Part shown: piece after piece, positions 52,518-62,127 of the stretch
Layout: each line of letters opens with the position of its first letter
How positions within the stretch are numbered: position 1 is the stretch's first letter
From: Lysinibacillus sp. FSL W8-0992
GTDB taxonomy: Bacteria; Bacillota; Bacilli; Bacillales_A; Planococcaceae
NCBI RefSeq assembly: GCF_038008685.1
Contig: NZ_JBBOZQ010000001.1
Coordinates: 2,542,001-2,606,000 of the forward strand
Length of the DNA: 64,000 bases
Direction: 5' to 3'
The notes under the pieces: model-generated
The model's input: only the letters and a program-made list of their open reading frames with translations
The model's database searches: none
What the model was told of the DNA's origin: nothing
Position numbers and translations under genes: made by a program

Positions 52518-52619
52518 ATGAAAATTAGATTTGTTCTTGAAGTTCTTGAAGATGGTATTTTGTGTCTTGAAAATAAACATGTGCATTCGGACTTTTATCT
52601 TATTAGTGGCTACACTTAA
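52518..52619 (+). pseudogene. Truncated immunity gene, 33 codons
   Basis: Opens MKIRFVLEVLEDGILCLENKH and then VHSDFYL, matching the family N terminus, but stops at codon 34 (SGYT-stop). Confidence 0.75.
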
Positions 52620-52694
52620 AAAATTATGCCAGTTCAAAATTAGTGTGGCAATTTAAAAGAAGACGTGAACAAATTATTGTATATAGGTATTAAG

Positions 52695-52733
52695 AAAACA
52701 AGCAAGAGGAAATAAATCTTTTGCTTGTTTTTA
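52695..52733 (+). terminator. Terminator at the right edge of the island
   Basis: AAAACAAGCAAGAGG...CTTTTGCTTGTTTTTA. Confidence 0.7.
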
Positions 52734-52921
52734 ATGTTTATTTCTAGCAGTGAAAAAGTAAAGCAAAAGATAGCGTCACTGAAATTAATTTAATGTGTCA
52801 CTTGATAAATAATCGTATTAGCATGAATCTAGTTTATCTCTGTTTCTCTTCAAAAGTAAAATCTTTTCTTATTCATCGGAAACACAAAGGAATACCTTCT
52901 ATAAAAATAATAAAAAAGTGA

Positions 52922-52978
52922 TTGACAAAACCTCGTAGGATAACTAGACTAACTTTAGTGATAATGATTATCATTATC
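52922..52978 (+). promoter_or_regulatory. Promoter with Fur box
   Basis: TTGACA (52922-52927), 17 bases, TAGACT (52945-52950), then GATAATGATTATCATTATC at 52960-52978, which differs from the classical 19-bp Fur consensus only at the central base. Iron-bound Fur would block transcription of the lipoprotein gene 207 bases downstream. The stretch between box and gene has no supported gene. Confidence 0.88.
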
Positions 52979-53185
52979 GTGTAGTTGTTATTTTAGATGA
53001 TGCTTAGAAAGTGAGGTTGCATTTTATATACAACTGAATCGATTGGTAGTGGCTGATAGAAAGATCCCCACAATCGTTTTCATATTGAACAAGCTATTGG
53101 TAATATTTCGCGTACAAATAAGCCAATATGCTAGAAATTATATTTATATTACAAAATGTTTAAAAGTTTAAAAGGGGATTAAGTA

Positions 53186-54112
53186 ATGAAAAAATTGTTA
53201 TTACCAATGTTTATGATGGTTGTATTAGTACTTGCGGCGTGCGGCAATAAGGAAGAACATTCGAAGAAAGATGAGGAAGCAGTTAAAGAGGCATCTTCGT
53301 CGGAAACAATTACCTATCAATCTGAAACAGGTCCAATTGAAGTACCAGCTAATCCAAAGCGTGTGGTAGTGTTATCATCATATACTGGGGATTTACTACA
53401 ACTTGGTGTGAATATTGTAGGTGTGGATGCTTGGGAAGCGAATAATCCAAACTTCCAAGATGACATTAAAAATGCAGTGGTAGTTGAAAATACGGATATT
53501 GAAAAAATTATTGAGCTGGAACCGGATTTAATTATTGGGTTAAATAATATTGAAAATGCTGAGAAGATATCAGAAATCGCTCCAACCGTATTATTTACTT
53601 ATGGCAAAGCAGATTATTTACAACAATTTATCGAAATCGGTAAAGTGGTTAATAAAGAAAAAGAAGCAGAAAAATGGGTAGAAGATTTTAAAGCACGTGC
53701 TGCAGAAGTAGGTAAGAAAATTAAAGAAAAAATCGGTGAAGATGCCACAGTTACGGTTGCAGAAAGCTTTGATAAACAGTTGTATTTGTTTGGTGATAAC
53801 TGGGCTCGTGGAACTGAAATTTTGTATCAAGAAATGGGCTTAAAAATGCCTGTAAAAGTGAAAGAGGTTGCCTTAGAGCCAGGATATTTCGCAATTTCAC
53901 AAGAAGTATTAGGAGAATACGCTGGTGACTATATTATTTTAAGTGTACCAGATGACCAAGATTCTTCATTTATGAATACTTCATGGTTTAAAGATATAGA
54001 TGCTGTGAAAAATGGACATTTATATAAAGCGAATGCAAGCGCATTTTACTTTAATGATGCAAAAACATTAGATTATCAATTAAATTTCTTTGAAGAGAAA
54101 TTTTTACAATGA
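53186..54112 (+). CDS. Ferric siderophore ABC transporter substrate-binding lipoprotein
   Basis: 308 residues. The lipoprotein signal ends LVLAACGN (Cys about 20); the mature protein has the class III bilobal fold (VPANPKRVVVLSSYTGDLLQLG, IIELEPDLIIGLNN, IAPTVLFTYGKADY, VAESFDKQLYLFGDNWARGTEI). This matches FhuD/FeuA-type hydroxamate or catecholate siderophore receptors. No permease or ATPase gene adjoins it, so it must share a transporter encoded elsewhere. AAGGGGA precedes the ATG. Fur regulation is supported by the upstream box. Confidence 0.92.
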   Translation: MKKLLLPMFMMVVLVLAACGNKEEHSKKDEEAVKEASSSETITYQSETGPIEVPANPKRVVVLSSYTGDLLQLGVNIVGVDAWEANNPNFQDDIKNAVVVENTDIEKIIELEPDLIIGLNNIENAEKISEIAPTVLFTYGKADYLQQFIEIGKVVNKEKEAEKWVEDFKARAAEVGKKIKEKIGEDATVTVAESFDKQLYLFGDNWARGTEILYQEMGLKMPVKVKEVALEPGYFAISQEVLGEYAGDYIILSVPDDQDSSFMNTSWFKDIDAVKNGHLYKANASAFYFNDAKTLDYQLNFFEEKFLQ

Positions 54113-54122
54113 CCAATAGGAA

Positions 54123-54151
54123 AAGAGCAAGCACACTTACTTGCTCTTTTT
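54123..54151 (+). terminator. Terminator after the siderophore-binding gene
   Basis: AAGAGCAAGCACACTTACTTGCTCTTTTT. Confidence 0.85.
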
Positions 54152-54203
54152 CATATGTAATGAACCGACTATTATGCAAAGCTCTACTTTTAATGATAAT
54201 GAT

Positions 54204-54247
54204 GGCTCCTACTGTACGAAATGAAGGTTCGTATAGTAGGAGCTTTT
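54204..54247. terminator. Second hairpin, terminator-like
   Basis: GGCTCCTACTGTACGAA and TTCGTATAGTAGGAGC pair with one mismatch, followed by TTTT. No gene between the two hairpins. Confidence 0.65.
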
Positions 54248-54533
54248 GTAATATTATTTACATTCTTCTTTTCAAATCAATGATTTTTAGATAACGCAAC
54301 AATTGAAAGAGAAAAGCGAGCACATTTTTAAACTACTGAATAGGTGAGAAATTTGCATCATGCCAATCTTATATACTTAAGTATTATTGCAAAAAGTAAT
54401 GTAATATCAATATATTACTATTTTGTATTTTACAATAAGGAGGATTTACACCTTTTTGAAATATTCTATAAAACGAAAGAAATTATAGAAATATGACCGA
54501 TATAAACAATAGATGTATGAAGGAGGTATAAAA

Positions 54534-57410
54534 TTGAATAAAAAATTATTTATCACAGTAGCAGCTATTCCTGCGGTTCTTATTGTCCCAACAGTTGCGG
54601 GAGCGGCGGAGTCAGAAGTGACAGTGACAGGTGAAAATATGGTGAATGGAGTTTTAAAAGCTTCTATAGAAAATTTACCAGCCAATACAATTGTTAAAGG
54701 TTATCAATGGTATTATGTTGAAAATGCTACGGGCGAAAATGGAACGAATAACGTTACGAATAAACCGATTTCTGGTGCAACTACTTCATCCTTTACCGTT
54801 CCAGTAGATGCTGCGGGGAAAACAATTTTTGTAGAAGCTATTACAACGACAGATAATCGATATAAGAGTGCAACACGAACAATTAATACATTACAACTTG
54901 CGATTACAAAACCAGAATTTTTAATTGCTTCAAAGTATATTGTTCCTGGGGAAGAAGTAAAAGTTACAGTCGATGTTACTGATAGTGCAGGAGCAAAATT
55001 ACAAAGTAGTCAAATTACATATAGCTACCAATGGTTTTATAAAGTTGGTGATTCTTTCACAATTATTGATGGAGCAACTAGTGGTACATATACAGTCCCA
55101 AAAAATGCTTTAGAAGAAAATATAAAAGATATTATGGTTAGGGTCAAAGCAAAAGTTGGTACAGCTATTGTAGAATCAGATTTTTCTGATGAAATTACAG
55201 TATCAAATGAACCAACAAACACAATGATTAATGAAATTAAAACAGTGCTTAAAAATGACCATCAATATAATATCTCAAGTCTAGCTTCATTTAAAGCTGA
55301 TGTTACAGCGTTAGAGGCTAAGTATCAGGCATTAACAGCACCTGCAAAGGCTAATGTGACAAATTATGATGTTTTGAAGCGAGCACTTGCTGATATAGAT
55401 CTATTGAGCAAGTTAAATGAGAAAGTAGATAAGGTGAATGAGGTTGATGAAAAGAACCTAACACAATATTTAAAAGAAATTGAAGAGACTTATGATAAGT
55501 TGGACTTATTACAACGCAGTTTAGATATCAATGATGCTTTATATAATAGTATTAAAAACATATTGAAAAATCCAACTGATATCGATGAATTTAAGGAAGT
55601 TAGAAGATTAAATCAAGAAATCGTAGCGTTATTAGCATATGAAAATTCTCTTGTTAAGTATGTACCAACGAACATAAAATCGTTACAAACGGCAGTTGAA
55701 ACAATAGAAAAGGATATAGCAAAATTATCTCAAAATTATCGTTCAGCTGTTCAAAATCAAACAATATTAAGTGATGCAAAGCAGGATATAAAAAAGGTTG
55801 AGCAATTTATTAAACTTTTCGATAAGTTGTCACCAAATAATACACCTAGCAAGCAAGTGACGACAGCGAAGTCGATACGTACGGCTTATGAAAAGCTAAC
55901 ATATAAACAATTACAATTAGTACCAGCCAATTATGTCACTACATTACTTGAAGCAGAAAACGCAGAAGACAGTCAAATTGATAGATTAAATGCAGAAATC
56001 GACAGCTACGTTGGTGATGCAGAAGACATGTACCCAATAGATCCGTCCGTACATTCTTGGCAAAGTCATGTTACGAATGTAAACCGAATCATTAATGAAT
56101 ATAAAGGGCTAACGAAAACTTCGGCTGCTAAAATTATCGGATATGATCGCATTGTAACGTTGCAAAAGGATTTAAAAACAGCAGAAAAAGTAATAAAAGA
56201 AATGGACGCATATAAAAAGCTATCCGAGGTTTCTGGTGTGGCTGAAAACAAGCTTAATTCAAGCTATACTAGTACGTTAAAAGCTTATAATAAGTTAACT
56301 AGCTTGCAACAATCACTCGTTTATAGTGCAGATGATTTTTTATTAAATCCACCAAATGTTACGGTTGATGGAAACGGTAAGGTACCTGCTGATAAGGGTG
56401 CCGCAGAAGCTTTGAAAGCAAACGTTGCAAAGCTTGCTGACGTTACAAACTTTACATTTGCCCAATATGAATCGGCTGTTAATGCAGCGACCGTGACATA
56501 TAAAAGCCTATCTTCTCCAGCACGAAAGTATGTAACAAACTATTATTTATTAACAGCTGCTAGCAAAGATCTTTCTGGAGTAAAGTCATTCCATAAAAAA
56601 GTTCAAACTGCACGAGAAGAAACAGATGTTACAAAACAAGCTAAAAAAATTCAAACCGTACAAACTGCTTATGCTAAACTACCTGCCAATCAGCAGCATT
56701 TAGCGAAACAGCAATACGAAGATTTACTCAACAATCGTTTAGTGGATGGCAATGCACCAGACATAGTGGATTTGAATAAGGCAATTGCTAATATCATCTC
56801 TAACGATATATATACAGTTTCAAAAGAAAAAATAATGGAGCTTTCCTCACAATATAATAAGTTAAGCGCTAATGATAAAAAACGTATTACGAATGCTTCG
56901 ATTTTAACTGCGGCAGTTTCAGATGTAAAAAAAGTAGAGACATTCATAAAGCAGTATGAAAAATCATTTATTAGTAATCCAACAACAGTGATTAAGGCTT
57001 TTGCCAAGCTATCTTCAAAACAAATGAGTTTAGTTAGTTCAGAAATCCGACAAGCTATTATTGATAAAGAACAAGGACAACAACAATCGAATGAAATTGC
57101 TTTGAAATTAATTGAATCCATTAATTCACTGCTTATTAATGGCGAATATATTGATGATTTAGAAACGAATGTAAAAGAAATTCGTACAACATATGATGCC
57201 CTTGGTACTTCTGAAAAAAATATTGTAAAAAATTATTCGAAGTTAACACAGGCAGAGAGTGACTTGAAAAAAGTTGCAGATGTTCATGCGCTCTATGTAC
57301 CTGCTACTGAAGGCAATGAAGCGGCTCGTAAAGCATGGCAAAATGCATATGCTAAGCTTTCCAAGAAATTAGAAATCCTTTATAATAAAATGTATACAAC
57401 TGATAAATAA
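54534..57410 (+). CDS. Secreted surface protein with Ig-like domains and helical repeats
   Basis: 958 residues from TTG 54534, seven bases after AGGAGG; an upstream in-frame ATG at 54513 has no site and precedes the signal peptide. Signal peptide with AGAA cleavage region at about 22-26. Two Ig-like domains (about 27-115, YQWYYVEN...FTVPVDAAG, and 125-225, YQWFYKVGDSFTII...YTVPKN). The rest is a series of helical repeats with the recurring motif Y-x-x-L-x(4)-Q/K-x-x-V-x-NY-x-x-L-x-x-A-x-x-D. There are no SLH, LPXTG or CBM motifs, so the attachment mode is unknown. It could be an S-layer-like or adhesin protein. Confidence 0.8.
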   Translation: MNKKLFITVAAIPAVLIVPTVAGAAESEVTVTGENMVNGVLKASIENLPANTIVKGYQWYYVENATGENGTNNVTNKPISGATTSSFTVPVDAAGKTIFVEAITTTDNRYKSATRTINTLQLAITKPEFLIASKYIVPGEEVKVTVDVTDSAGAKLQSSQITYSYQWFYKVGDSFTIIDGATSGTYTVPKNALEENIKDIMVRVKAKVGTAIVESDFSDEITVSNEPTNTMINEIKTVLKNDHQYNISSLASFKADVTALEAKYQALTAPAKANVTNYDVLKRALADIDLLSKLNEKVDKVNEVDEKNLTQYLKEIEETYDKLDLLQRSLDINDALYNSIKNILKNPTDIDEFKEVRRLNQEIVALLAYENSLVKYVPTNIKSLQTAVETIEKDIAKLSQNYRSAVQNQTILSDAKQDIKKVEQFIKLFDKLSPNNTPSKQVTTAKSIRTAYEKLTYKQLQLVPANYVTTLLEAENAEDSQIDRLNAEIDSYVGDAEDMYPIDPSVHSWQSHVTNVNRIINEYKGLTKTSAAKIIGYDRIVTLQKDLKTAEKVIKEMDAYKKLSEVSGVAENKLNSSYTSTLKAYNKLTSLQQSLVYSADDFLLNPPNVTVDGNGKVPADKGAAEALKANVAKLADVTNFTFAQYESAVNAATVTYKSLSSPARKYVTNYYLLTAASKDLSGVKSFHKKVQTAREETDVTKQAKKIQTVQTAYAKLPANQQHLAKQQYEDLLNNRLVDGNAPDIVDLNKAIANIISNDIYTVSKEKIMELSSQYNKLSANDKKRITNASILTAAVSDVKKVETFIKQYEKSFISNPTTVIKAFAKLSSKQMSLVSSEIRQAIIDKEQGQQQSNEIALKLIESINSLLINGEYIDDLETNVKEIRTTYDALGTSEKNIVKNYSKLTQAESDLKKVADVHALYVPATEGNEAARKAWQNAYAKLSKKLEILYNKMYTTDK

Positions 57411-57419
57411 TAAACAATG

Positions 57420-57450
57420 CCCCGGATAATTTTCTATTATTCGGGGTTTT
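57420..57450 (+). terminator. Terminator after the surface protein gene
   Basis: CCCCGGATAATTTT...ATTATTCGGGGTTTT. Confidence 0.88.
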
Positions 57451-57601
57451 CGTATAGTAGAAAATCTGCGTTTTACAATGAAAATATTGCTATCATTTGT
57501 CCAAACAATCTAATTTTCGCTATACTATTTACAGTTAAATGGTTTAAGCAGCGAGAATTCCTTAAGAAAAAGTGCAGTTTGTTAATAGAAAGTAGGAAGT
57601 T

Positions 57602-58924
57602 ATGATGTATAAAATAGGTGTTGTTGGACCAATTAAATCTGTTGAAAAAATCATCGAAATGGCACAAGAAATAGAACAGGATATGGAGTTTATTCCATAT
57701 ATTTATGGCGTTGCTACTGAAACAAAACACATTGTAGAGACTCATAATCAAGATGTTGATTTTTGGCTATTTTCAGGATACATACCTTATACAATTGCGA
57801 ATCAGACAAGCATTTCAAAGGATAAGCTTGCGCATATTATCTTTTCTGAGGCGGCCATCTATAAAGGCTTTTTAGAGCAAACTTATAAAATGAAGAAATT
57901 TATTGAGCATGTAAGTGTTGATATTATCCCTTCGCCTGCACAAATGGCATCAGAAGGATTAGCTGAAATTGAAAAAAGCGTGAAAAAAATGTATTTAAAA
58001 GAATTTGATGTCGCTATTGATCCAAAGGAATTATTTAATTTCCATTATGAGCTATGGCAAGATGGAAAAATTGATTTTGCGATTACATGTTATCCATCGG
58101 TGGATGAACAATTGCAAAAAATGGGCGTTCCTTCACATTGGGTTTCACCAACAAAGACTGAAATTTATCATACAGTACAGTTGTTTACTGAAAAAATCAA
58201 AACGTCCTATTATAAAGAAACACAAATTGGTGCTGTGATGCTCGAAATAAAAGATTTCGATTCATTGAAGGAACGAATGAAGCAAGGCTATCGTATACAG
58301 TATCTAGAATTACGCATGAAGGAAAACTTTCTGCAATTATGTGAACAGATTGACGGCTCTCTAATTGAGGAAGGGAATGGAAGGTATACAATCTTTAGTA
58401 CAAGGGGAGCAATTGAAGGGCACATACAATTTATTACAGAAAAAATGTATCAATTGTCTATTGAATTGGATGCCAAGGTTACAGCGGGGATTGGTTTTGC
58501 ACAGACTGTCTTTAATGCGGAATTAAATGCGCATCGAGCTGTACGACAAACGAAAGAAAATGATTCCATCGATATTGTGATGATTCAAGAAGATGGAACT
58601 ATTATTGAATCCGTTGGGAATACCGAAGAGCTCTCCTATTCCTATCGAGCAGATGATCCTGAAATACTTGAAAAATTAAAAAGGGGTGGTGTCGGCATTA
58701 AAACCTATACAAAAATACTGGCACTCGTCCAAAAAATGCGATGGAAGCATTTTACGACAAAGGATTTAGCTACACAGCTTCAAATGAGTGAGCGAAATGC
58801 GCAGCGTATCGTTGCTGATTTGTGTAATGTCGGTTTAGCAAAAATGTGCGGTGAGGAATTACAGCATACACGTGGCCGACCAATTAAAATCTATCAGCTT
58901 GTCATGCAACAGTCTGCTTATTAA
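57602..58924 (+). CDS. Multi-domain winged-helix transcriptional regulator
   Basis: 440 residues, soluble. The N-terminal 190 residues (MMYKIGVVGPIKSVEKIIEMA...ITCYPSVDEQLQKMGVPSHWV) look like a Rossmann-type sensing domain. The middle (about 205-340; IGAVMLEIKDFDSLKERMKQG...VTAGIGFAQTVFNAELNAHRAV) is a cyclase-like ferredoxin fold. The C-terminal wHTH (about 380-435; FTTKDLATQLQMSERNAQRIVADL...TRGRPIKIYQL) binds DNA. It stands upstream of the MFS/M20 genes and probably controls them; the ligand is unknown. I do not recognise a named member. Confidence 0.75.
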   Translation: MMYKIGVVGPIKSVEKIIEMAQEIEQDMEFIPYIYGVATETKHIVETHNQDVDFWLFSGYIPYTIANQTSISKDKLAHIIFSEAAIYKGFLEQTYKMKKFIEHVSVDIIPSPAQMASEGLAEIEKSVKKMYLKEFDVAIDPKELFNFHYELWQDGKIDFAITCYPSVDEQLQKMGVPSHWVSPTKTEIYHTVQLFTEKIKTSYYKETQIGAVMLEIKDFDSLKERMKQGYRIQYLELRMKENFLQLCEQIDGSLIEEGNGRYTIFSTRGAIEGHIQFITEKMYQLSIELDAKVTAGIGFAQTVFNAELNAHRAVRQTKENDSIDIVMIQEDGTIIESVGNTEELSYSYRADDPEILEKLKRGGVGIKTYTKILALVQKMRWKHFTTKDLATQLQMSERNAQRIVADLCNVGLAKMCGEELQHTRGRPIKIYQLVMQQSAY

Positions 58925-58940
58925 ATTTATATTTATTAAT

Positions 58941-58976
58941 GTCCCAAACCAATTAATGGTTTTTGGGACATTTTTT
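58941..58976 (+). terminator. Terminator after the regulator gene
   Basis: GTCCCAAACCAATTAATGGTTTTTGGGACATTTTTT. Confidence 0.88.
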
Positions 58977-59363
58977 GTTTTATAGATAGATACTACAAGT
59001 AAATCACAATAAAAAATTTTTTGTGATTTTTATTTACTATGAGCATGCTAGAAATGTAGATAAAACAACGGTTTTTTTGTTACGACTATTGCATCTTGTA
59101 CCCATTTATCCCTCGACTATCTATTAAAAATTTTCAAAAAAATATTGTCAGATCTTAATAATTTGATTATTATACGAATATATAACGAAAATGTCGCTAT
59201 ATAAAGGGGATATATATTTTAATAGATAGGGAGAGGTGGAAAAGTAGTAATGGTTTGCAAAAAAATCGTGGTATGGGAAATATAAAAAATTACACACCTT
59301 TTGCCTATACTATCGATTACAGCATAACTGGTATTTGTTTCGTGAAACATGGGAGGGATATGG
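58977..59363 (+). promoter_or_regulatory. AT-rich upstream region of the transporter operon
   Basis: 387 bases without a gene. Possible inverted words ATTTTTTGTGATTTTTATTTACTATG and TTGTCAGATC near 59010-59150 in sequence, and a weak -10 TATACT at about 59307. No named operator can be assigned. Confidence 0.3.
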
Positions 59364-60593
59364 ATGACAACAAATGAAATGACAAAAAAATCTAGAAATA
59401 TTATACTGGCGCTATTATTTTTAGGATGGTCGTTGGGGAATTTAGATCGTTACATTATGAACTACGCAGTTGTAGCAATTACAGGGGATTTAAGCTTAGA
59501 TGCGTCTTCTACAGGAATTATTTTAAGCGCTTTCTTTTTAGGCTATGCGATTATGCAAATTCCTGGTGGTTGGTTAGCAGATAAATTTGGTGCGAAACGA
59601 ATTTTATTAATAGCTGTCATTATGTGGTCCATCTTTACGGGCTTAACTGCTATAGCATGGTCTTTAGCAGCAATGATTGTTATTCGATTTTTATTCGGAA
59701 TTGGTGAAGGTGGATTCCAGCCAGCTAGCTCTAAAATCATTGCAACTGTTTTCCCTAAAGAAGAAAGAGGGAGAGCAATGTCGATTATGCTTACCTCTGG
59801 AGGCATTGTATCGTTAATCGTTCCACTTCTTTCTGCTTATTTATTAGGAACAATTGGCTGGCGTATGATGTTCATTATTATCGGCTTAATAGGGGCATTT
59901 ATCGCCTTTCTGTACTGGAAATACATTAAACTTCCACAAGAGCAAACTGTATCAACAGGTAGTGTTGAAGATGGGAAAGTTACTACTAAAGTTAGCTTTA
60001 AGGAGCTATTTAAAACGCCACTTATGTGGAATTTAATTATTGCTTATTTTTGTATTTACGCAGTGAACTGGGGATTAGTATCATGGATTCCAACTTATCT
60101 TCAAAAAAATCGTGGACTTGATTTGATGTCGATTGGTTGGGCACAAACAATTCCAGCGATTACAACAATTATTGGTGTTTATGGTAGTGGTTTTATTATT
60201 GATAAGCTACCACGTGGAATGGACAAAATTTTAGGTTCCATTTCTTGTGCAGTTATTGGAATTTTATTGTATTTAATGTTTACAGCAGAATCTGTGACAT
60301 TATTTATTGGCTATCAAACTGTTGTGTCGATATTTATTGCATTTGTTATTACATTACTACCTGCCATTGTCTTAAAAAAATTACCATCATCTATTACAGG
60401 TTCGGCAATGGGGGTTGCCAATACTGGCGGTCAATTAGCCGGATTTGTAACACCAATGGCTATCGGCTTTATGGTTGATGCGTTTGACGGTTCTTTTGAC
60501 GCAGCCTTTTGGATGCTAATAGGATTTGCAGGCATTTGTATTATTTCACTACTAACGTTAAATGATCAAAAAGGAAAACTATTGAATTTATAA
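59364..60593 (+). CDS. MFS transporter, anion:cation symporter-like
   Basis: 409 residues with 12 predicted membrane helices. The signature GGWLADKFGAKR between helices 2 and 3 and the first-helix pattern LGWSLGNLDRYIMNYAVV match the ACS family (galactonate, phthalate, tartrate transporters). ATG 59364 follows GGGAGGG by seven bases; an ATG at 59349 sits before that site. It is 20 bases ahead of the M20 amidohydrolase gene, so it likely imports that enzyme's substrate. Confidence 0.9.
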   Translation: MTTNEMTKKSRNIILALLFLGWSLGNLDRYIMNYAVVAITGDLSLDASSTGIILSAFFLGYAIMQIPGGWLADKFGAKRILLIAVIMWSIFTGLTAIAWSLAAMIVIRFLFGIGEGGFQPASSKIIATVFPKEERGRAMSIMLTSGGIVSLIVPLLSAYLLGTIGWRMMFIIIGLIGAFIAFLYWKYIKLPQEQTVSTGSVEDGKVTTKVSFKELFKTPLMWNLIIAYFCIYAVNWGLVSWIPTYLQKNRGLDLMSIGWAQTIPAITTIIGVYGSGFIIDKLPRGMDKILGSISCAVIGILLYLMFTAESVTLFIGYQTVVSIFIAFVITLLPAIVLKKLPSSITGSAMGVANTGGQLAGFVTPMAIGFMVDAFDGSFDAAFWMLIGFAGICIISLLTLNDQKGKLLNL

Positions 60594-60613
60594 ACGTCAT
60601 TGGAGGAGAAAAT

Positions 60614-62029
60614 ATGAGTATTCATGAAAAAATATCTTCGTTAATTGAAGCAAAAAGTGAAGCTAGTGTAGCATTGAGCAATGCGATTTGGGCGGTGCCT
60701 GAACTGCATTTTCAAGAGAAAAAATCTGTTCAGTATATGAAAGCGGCATTAGAAAAAGAGGGCTTTGCGACAGAAGTTGGCGTTGCTGGGCTTGAAACGG
60801 CACTCGTAGCAACATTCGGTTCTGGAAAGCCTGTTATTGCATTTCTAGGTGAATATGATGCACTCCCAGGCTTGAGTCAAAAGGGTGGGGCTACACATTA
60901 TGAGCCACTAGAAAATGGTGGAAGTGGTCATGGTTGTGGACATAACTTATTAGGAACAGGTGCATTTGCTGCTGCTGTTGCGGTGAAGGATTACTTAGAG
61001 CAAAATAATCAATCAGCGACGATTCGATTTTATGGTTGTCCAGCAGAGGAAAATGGTTCAGGTAAAGCTTATATGGCGAAGGCTGGTATTTTCGATGATG
61101 TCGATATTGCGATATCTTGGCACCCTGGTACTTTTTCATCGGTTATGACTTGTAGCTCTCTAGCAAACTATGCAGTAACTTTTAAGTTTACGGGGAAAAG
61201 TGCACATGCTGCCGCTGCACCCCATCTTGGCAGAAGTGCGTTAGACGCAGTTGAGCTAATGAATGTTGGGGTAAACTATTTACGTGAGCATATTATTCCA
61301 GAGGCGCGCTTGCACTATGCGGTTACAGATTCAGGCGGCACGTCTCCGAATGTTGTCCAACCATATGCGGAAGTAACTTATTTAGTAAGAGCACCTAAAA
61401 AACAACAAGTACAAGAGATTTATCAACGTGTTGAAAATATTGCGAAAGGCGCAACGTTGATGACAGGAACTTCGGTGGAGATTGCCTTTGAGGGAGCTGC
61501 ATCCAATCTTATTTCAAACAAAACGCTGTATGACGCAATGCAAAAACAAATACTTGAAATTGGTATGCCAACTTATACAATAGAAGATGAGCAGCATGCG
61601 CAAGCTATTTTTAATACGTTTAGCCCTGAAATTCAAGCATCATCATTAGTTGGTCTAAAAAAAGAAGATGCGATGCAGTTAAAAGATAAAGTCATTGCTG
61701 ATCACATCCCTAGTGTCCTACCAGAATTTATCATGGGCGGATCAACAGATGTAGGAGATGTTAGCTGGATTGTTCCTACTGTTCAATGTACAACTGTCTG
61801 TATGGCACTAGGTACACCGCTTCATACTTGGCAGGTTGTATCACAGGGCGTCATGCCGATTGCTCATAAAGGAATGCTACAGGCTGCCAACATTATGGCT
61901 TGCACAGCAGTTGAATTAATAAATAATCCTGTGCTTATTGCAGAAGCTAAAAAAGAATGGAAGGAACGCCTAGATGGGGAAATGTATGTTTCATTAATCC
62001 CAGAAGGAACAAATCCTCCAAAGCGTTAA
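60614..62029 (+). CDS. M20-family amidohydrolase, AbgB-like
   Basis: 471 residues, dinuclear metallopeptidase fold. Metal ligands: GSGHGCGHNLLGTG (about 99-112), the catalytic Glu pair CPAEENGSGKAYM (about 142), ISWHPG (about 172), and the distant His in ALGTPLHTWQ (about 402). The dimerisation lid lies between. The closest named relatives are AbgB/AmhX type enzymes that split p-aminobenzoyl-glutamate or indole-acyl amino acids. GGAGGAG precedes the ATG. Cotranscribed with the MFS gene. Confidence 0.9.
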   Translation: MSIHEKISSLIEAKSEASVALSNAIWAVPELHFQEKKSVQYMKAALEKEGFATEVGVAGLETALVATFGSGKPVIAFLGEYDALPGLSQKGGATHYEPLENGGSGHGCGHNLLGTGAFAAAVAVKDYLEQNNQSATIRFYGCPAEENGSGKAYMAKAGIFDDVDIAISWHPGTFSSVMTCSSLANYAVTFKFTGKSAHAAAAPHLGRSALDAVELMNVGVNYLREHIIPEARLHYAVTDSGGTSPNVVQPYAEVTYLVRAPKKQQVQEIYQRVENIAKGATLMTGTSVEIAFEGAASNLISNKTLYDAMQKQILEIGMPTYTIEDEQHAQAIFNTFSPEIQASSLVGLKKEDAMQLKDKVIADHIPSVLPEFIMGGSTDVGDVSWIVPTVQCTTVCMALGTPLHTWQVVSQGVMPIAHKGMLQAANIMACTAVELINNPVLIAEAKKEWKERLDGEMYVSLIPEGTNPPKR

Positions 62030-62037
62030 ATAGAAAA

Positions 62038-62076
62038 TAGAGTCTTCGTAGATTTACTATGAAGGCTCTGTTTTTC
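62038..62076 (+). terminator. Hairpin between the amidohydrolase and glutaminase genes
   Basis: AGAGTCTTCGTAG...CTATGAAGGCTCTGTTTTT; imperfect stem, partial terminator. Confidence 0.6.
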
Positions 62077-62127
62077 CCTAGTTAGGGAAAAGATGATAGC
62101 CTTCATCTAAGAGAGGAGAATAGCAAA

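Noticed and set aside
54109-54294. Small open frame after the siderophore-binding gene
   Set aside because: It runs through two terminator hairpins and has no family resemblance.
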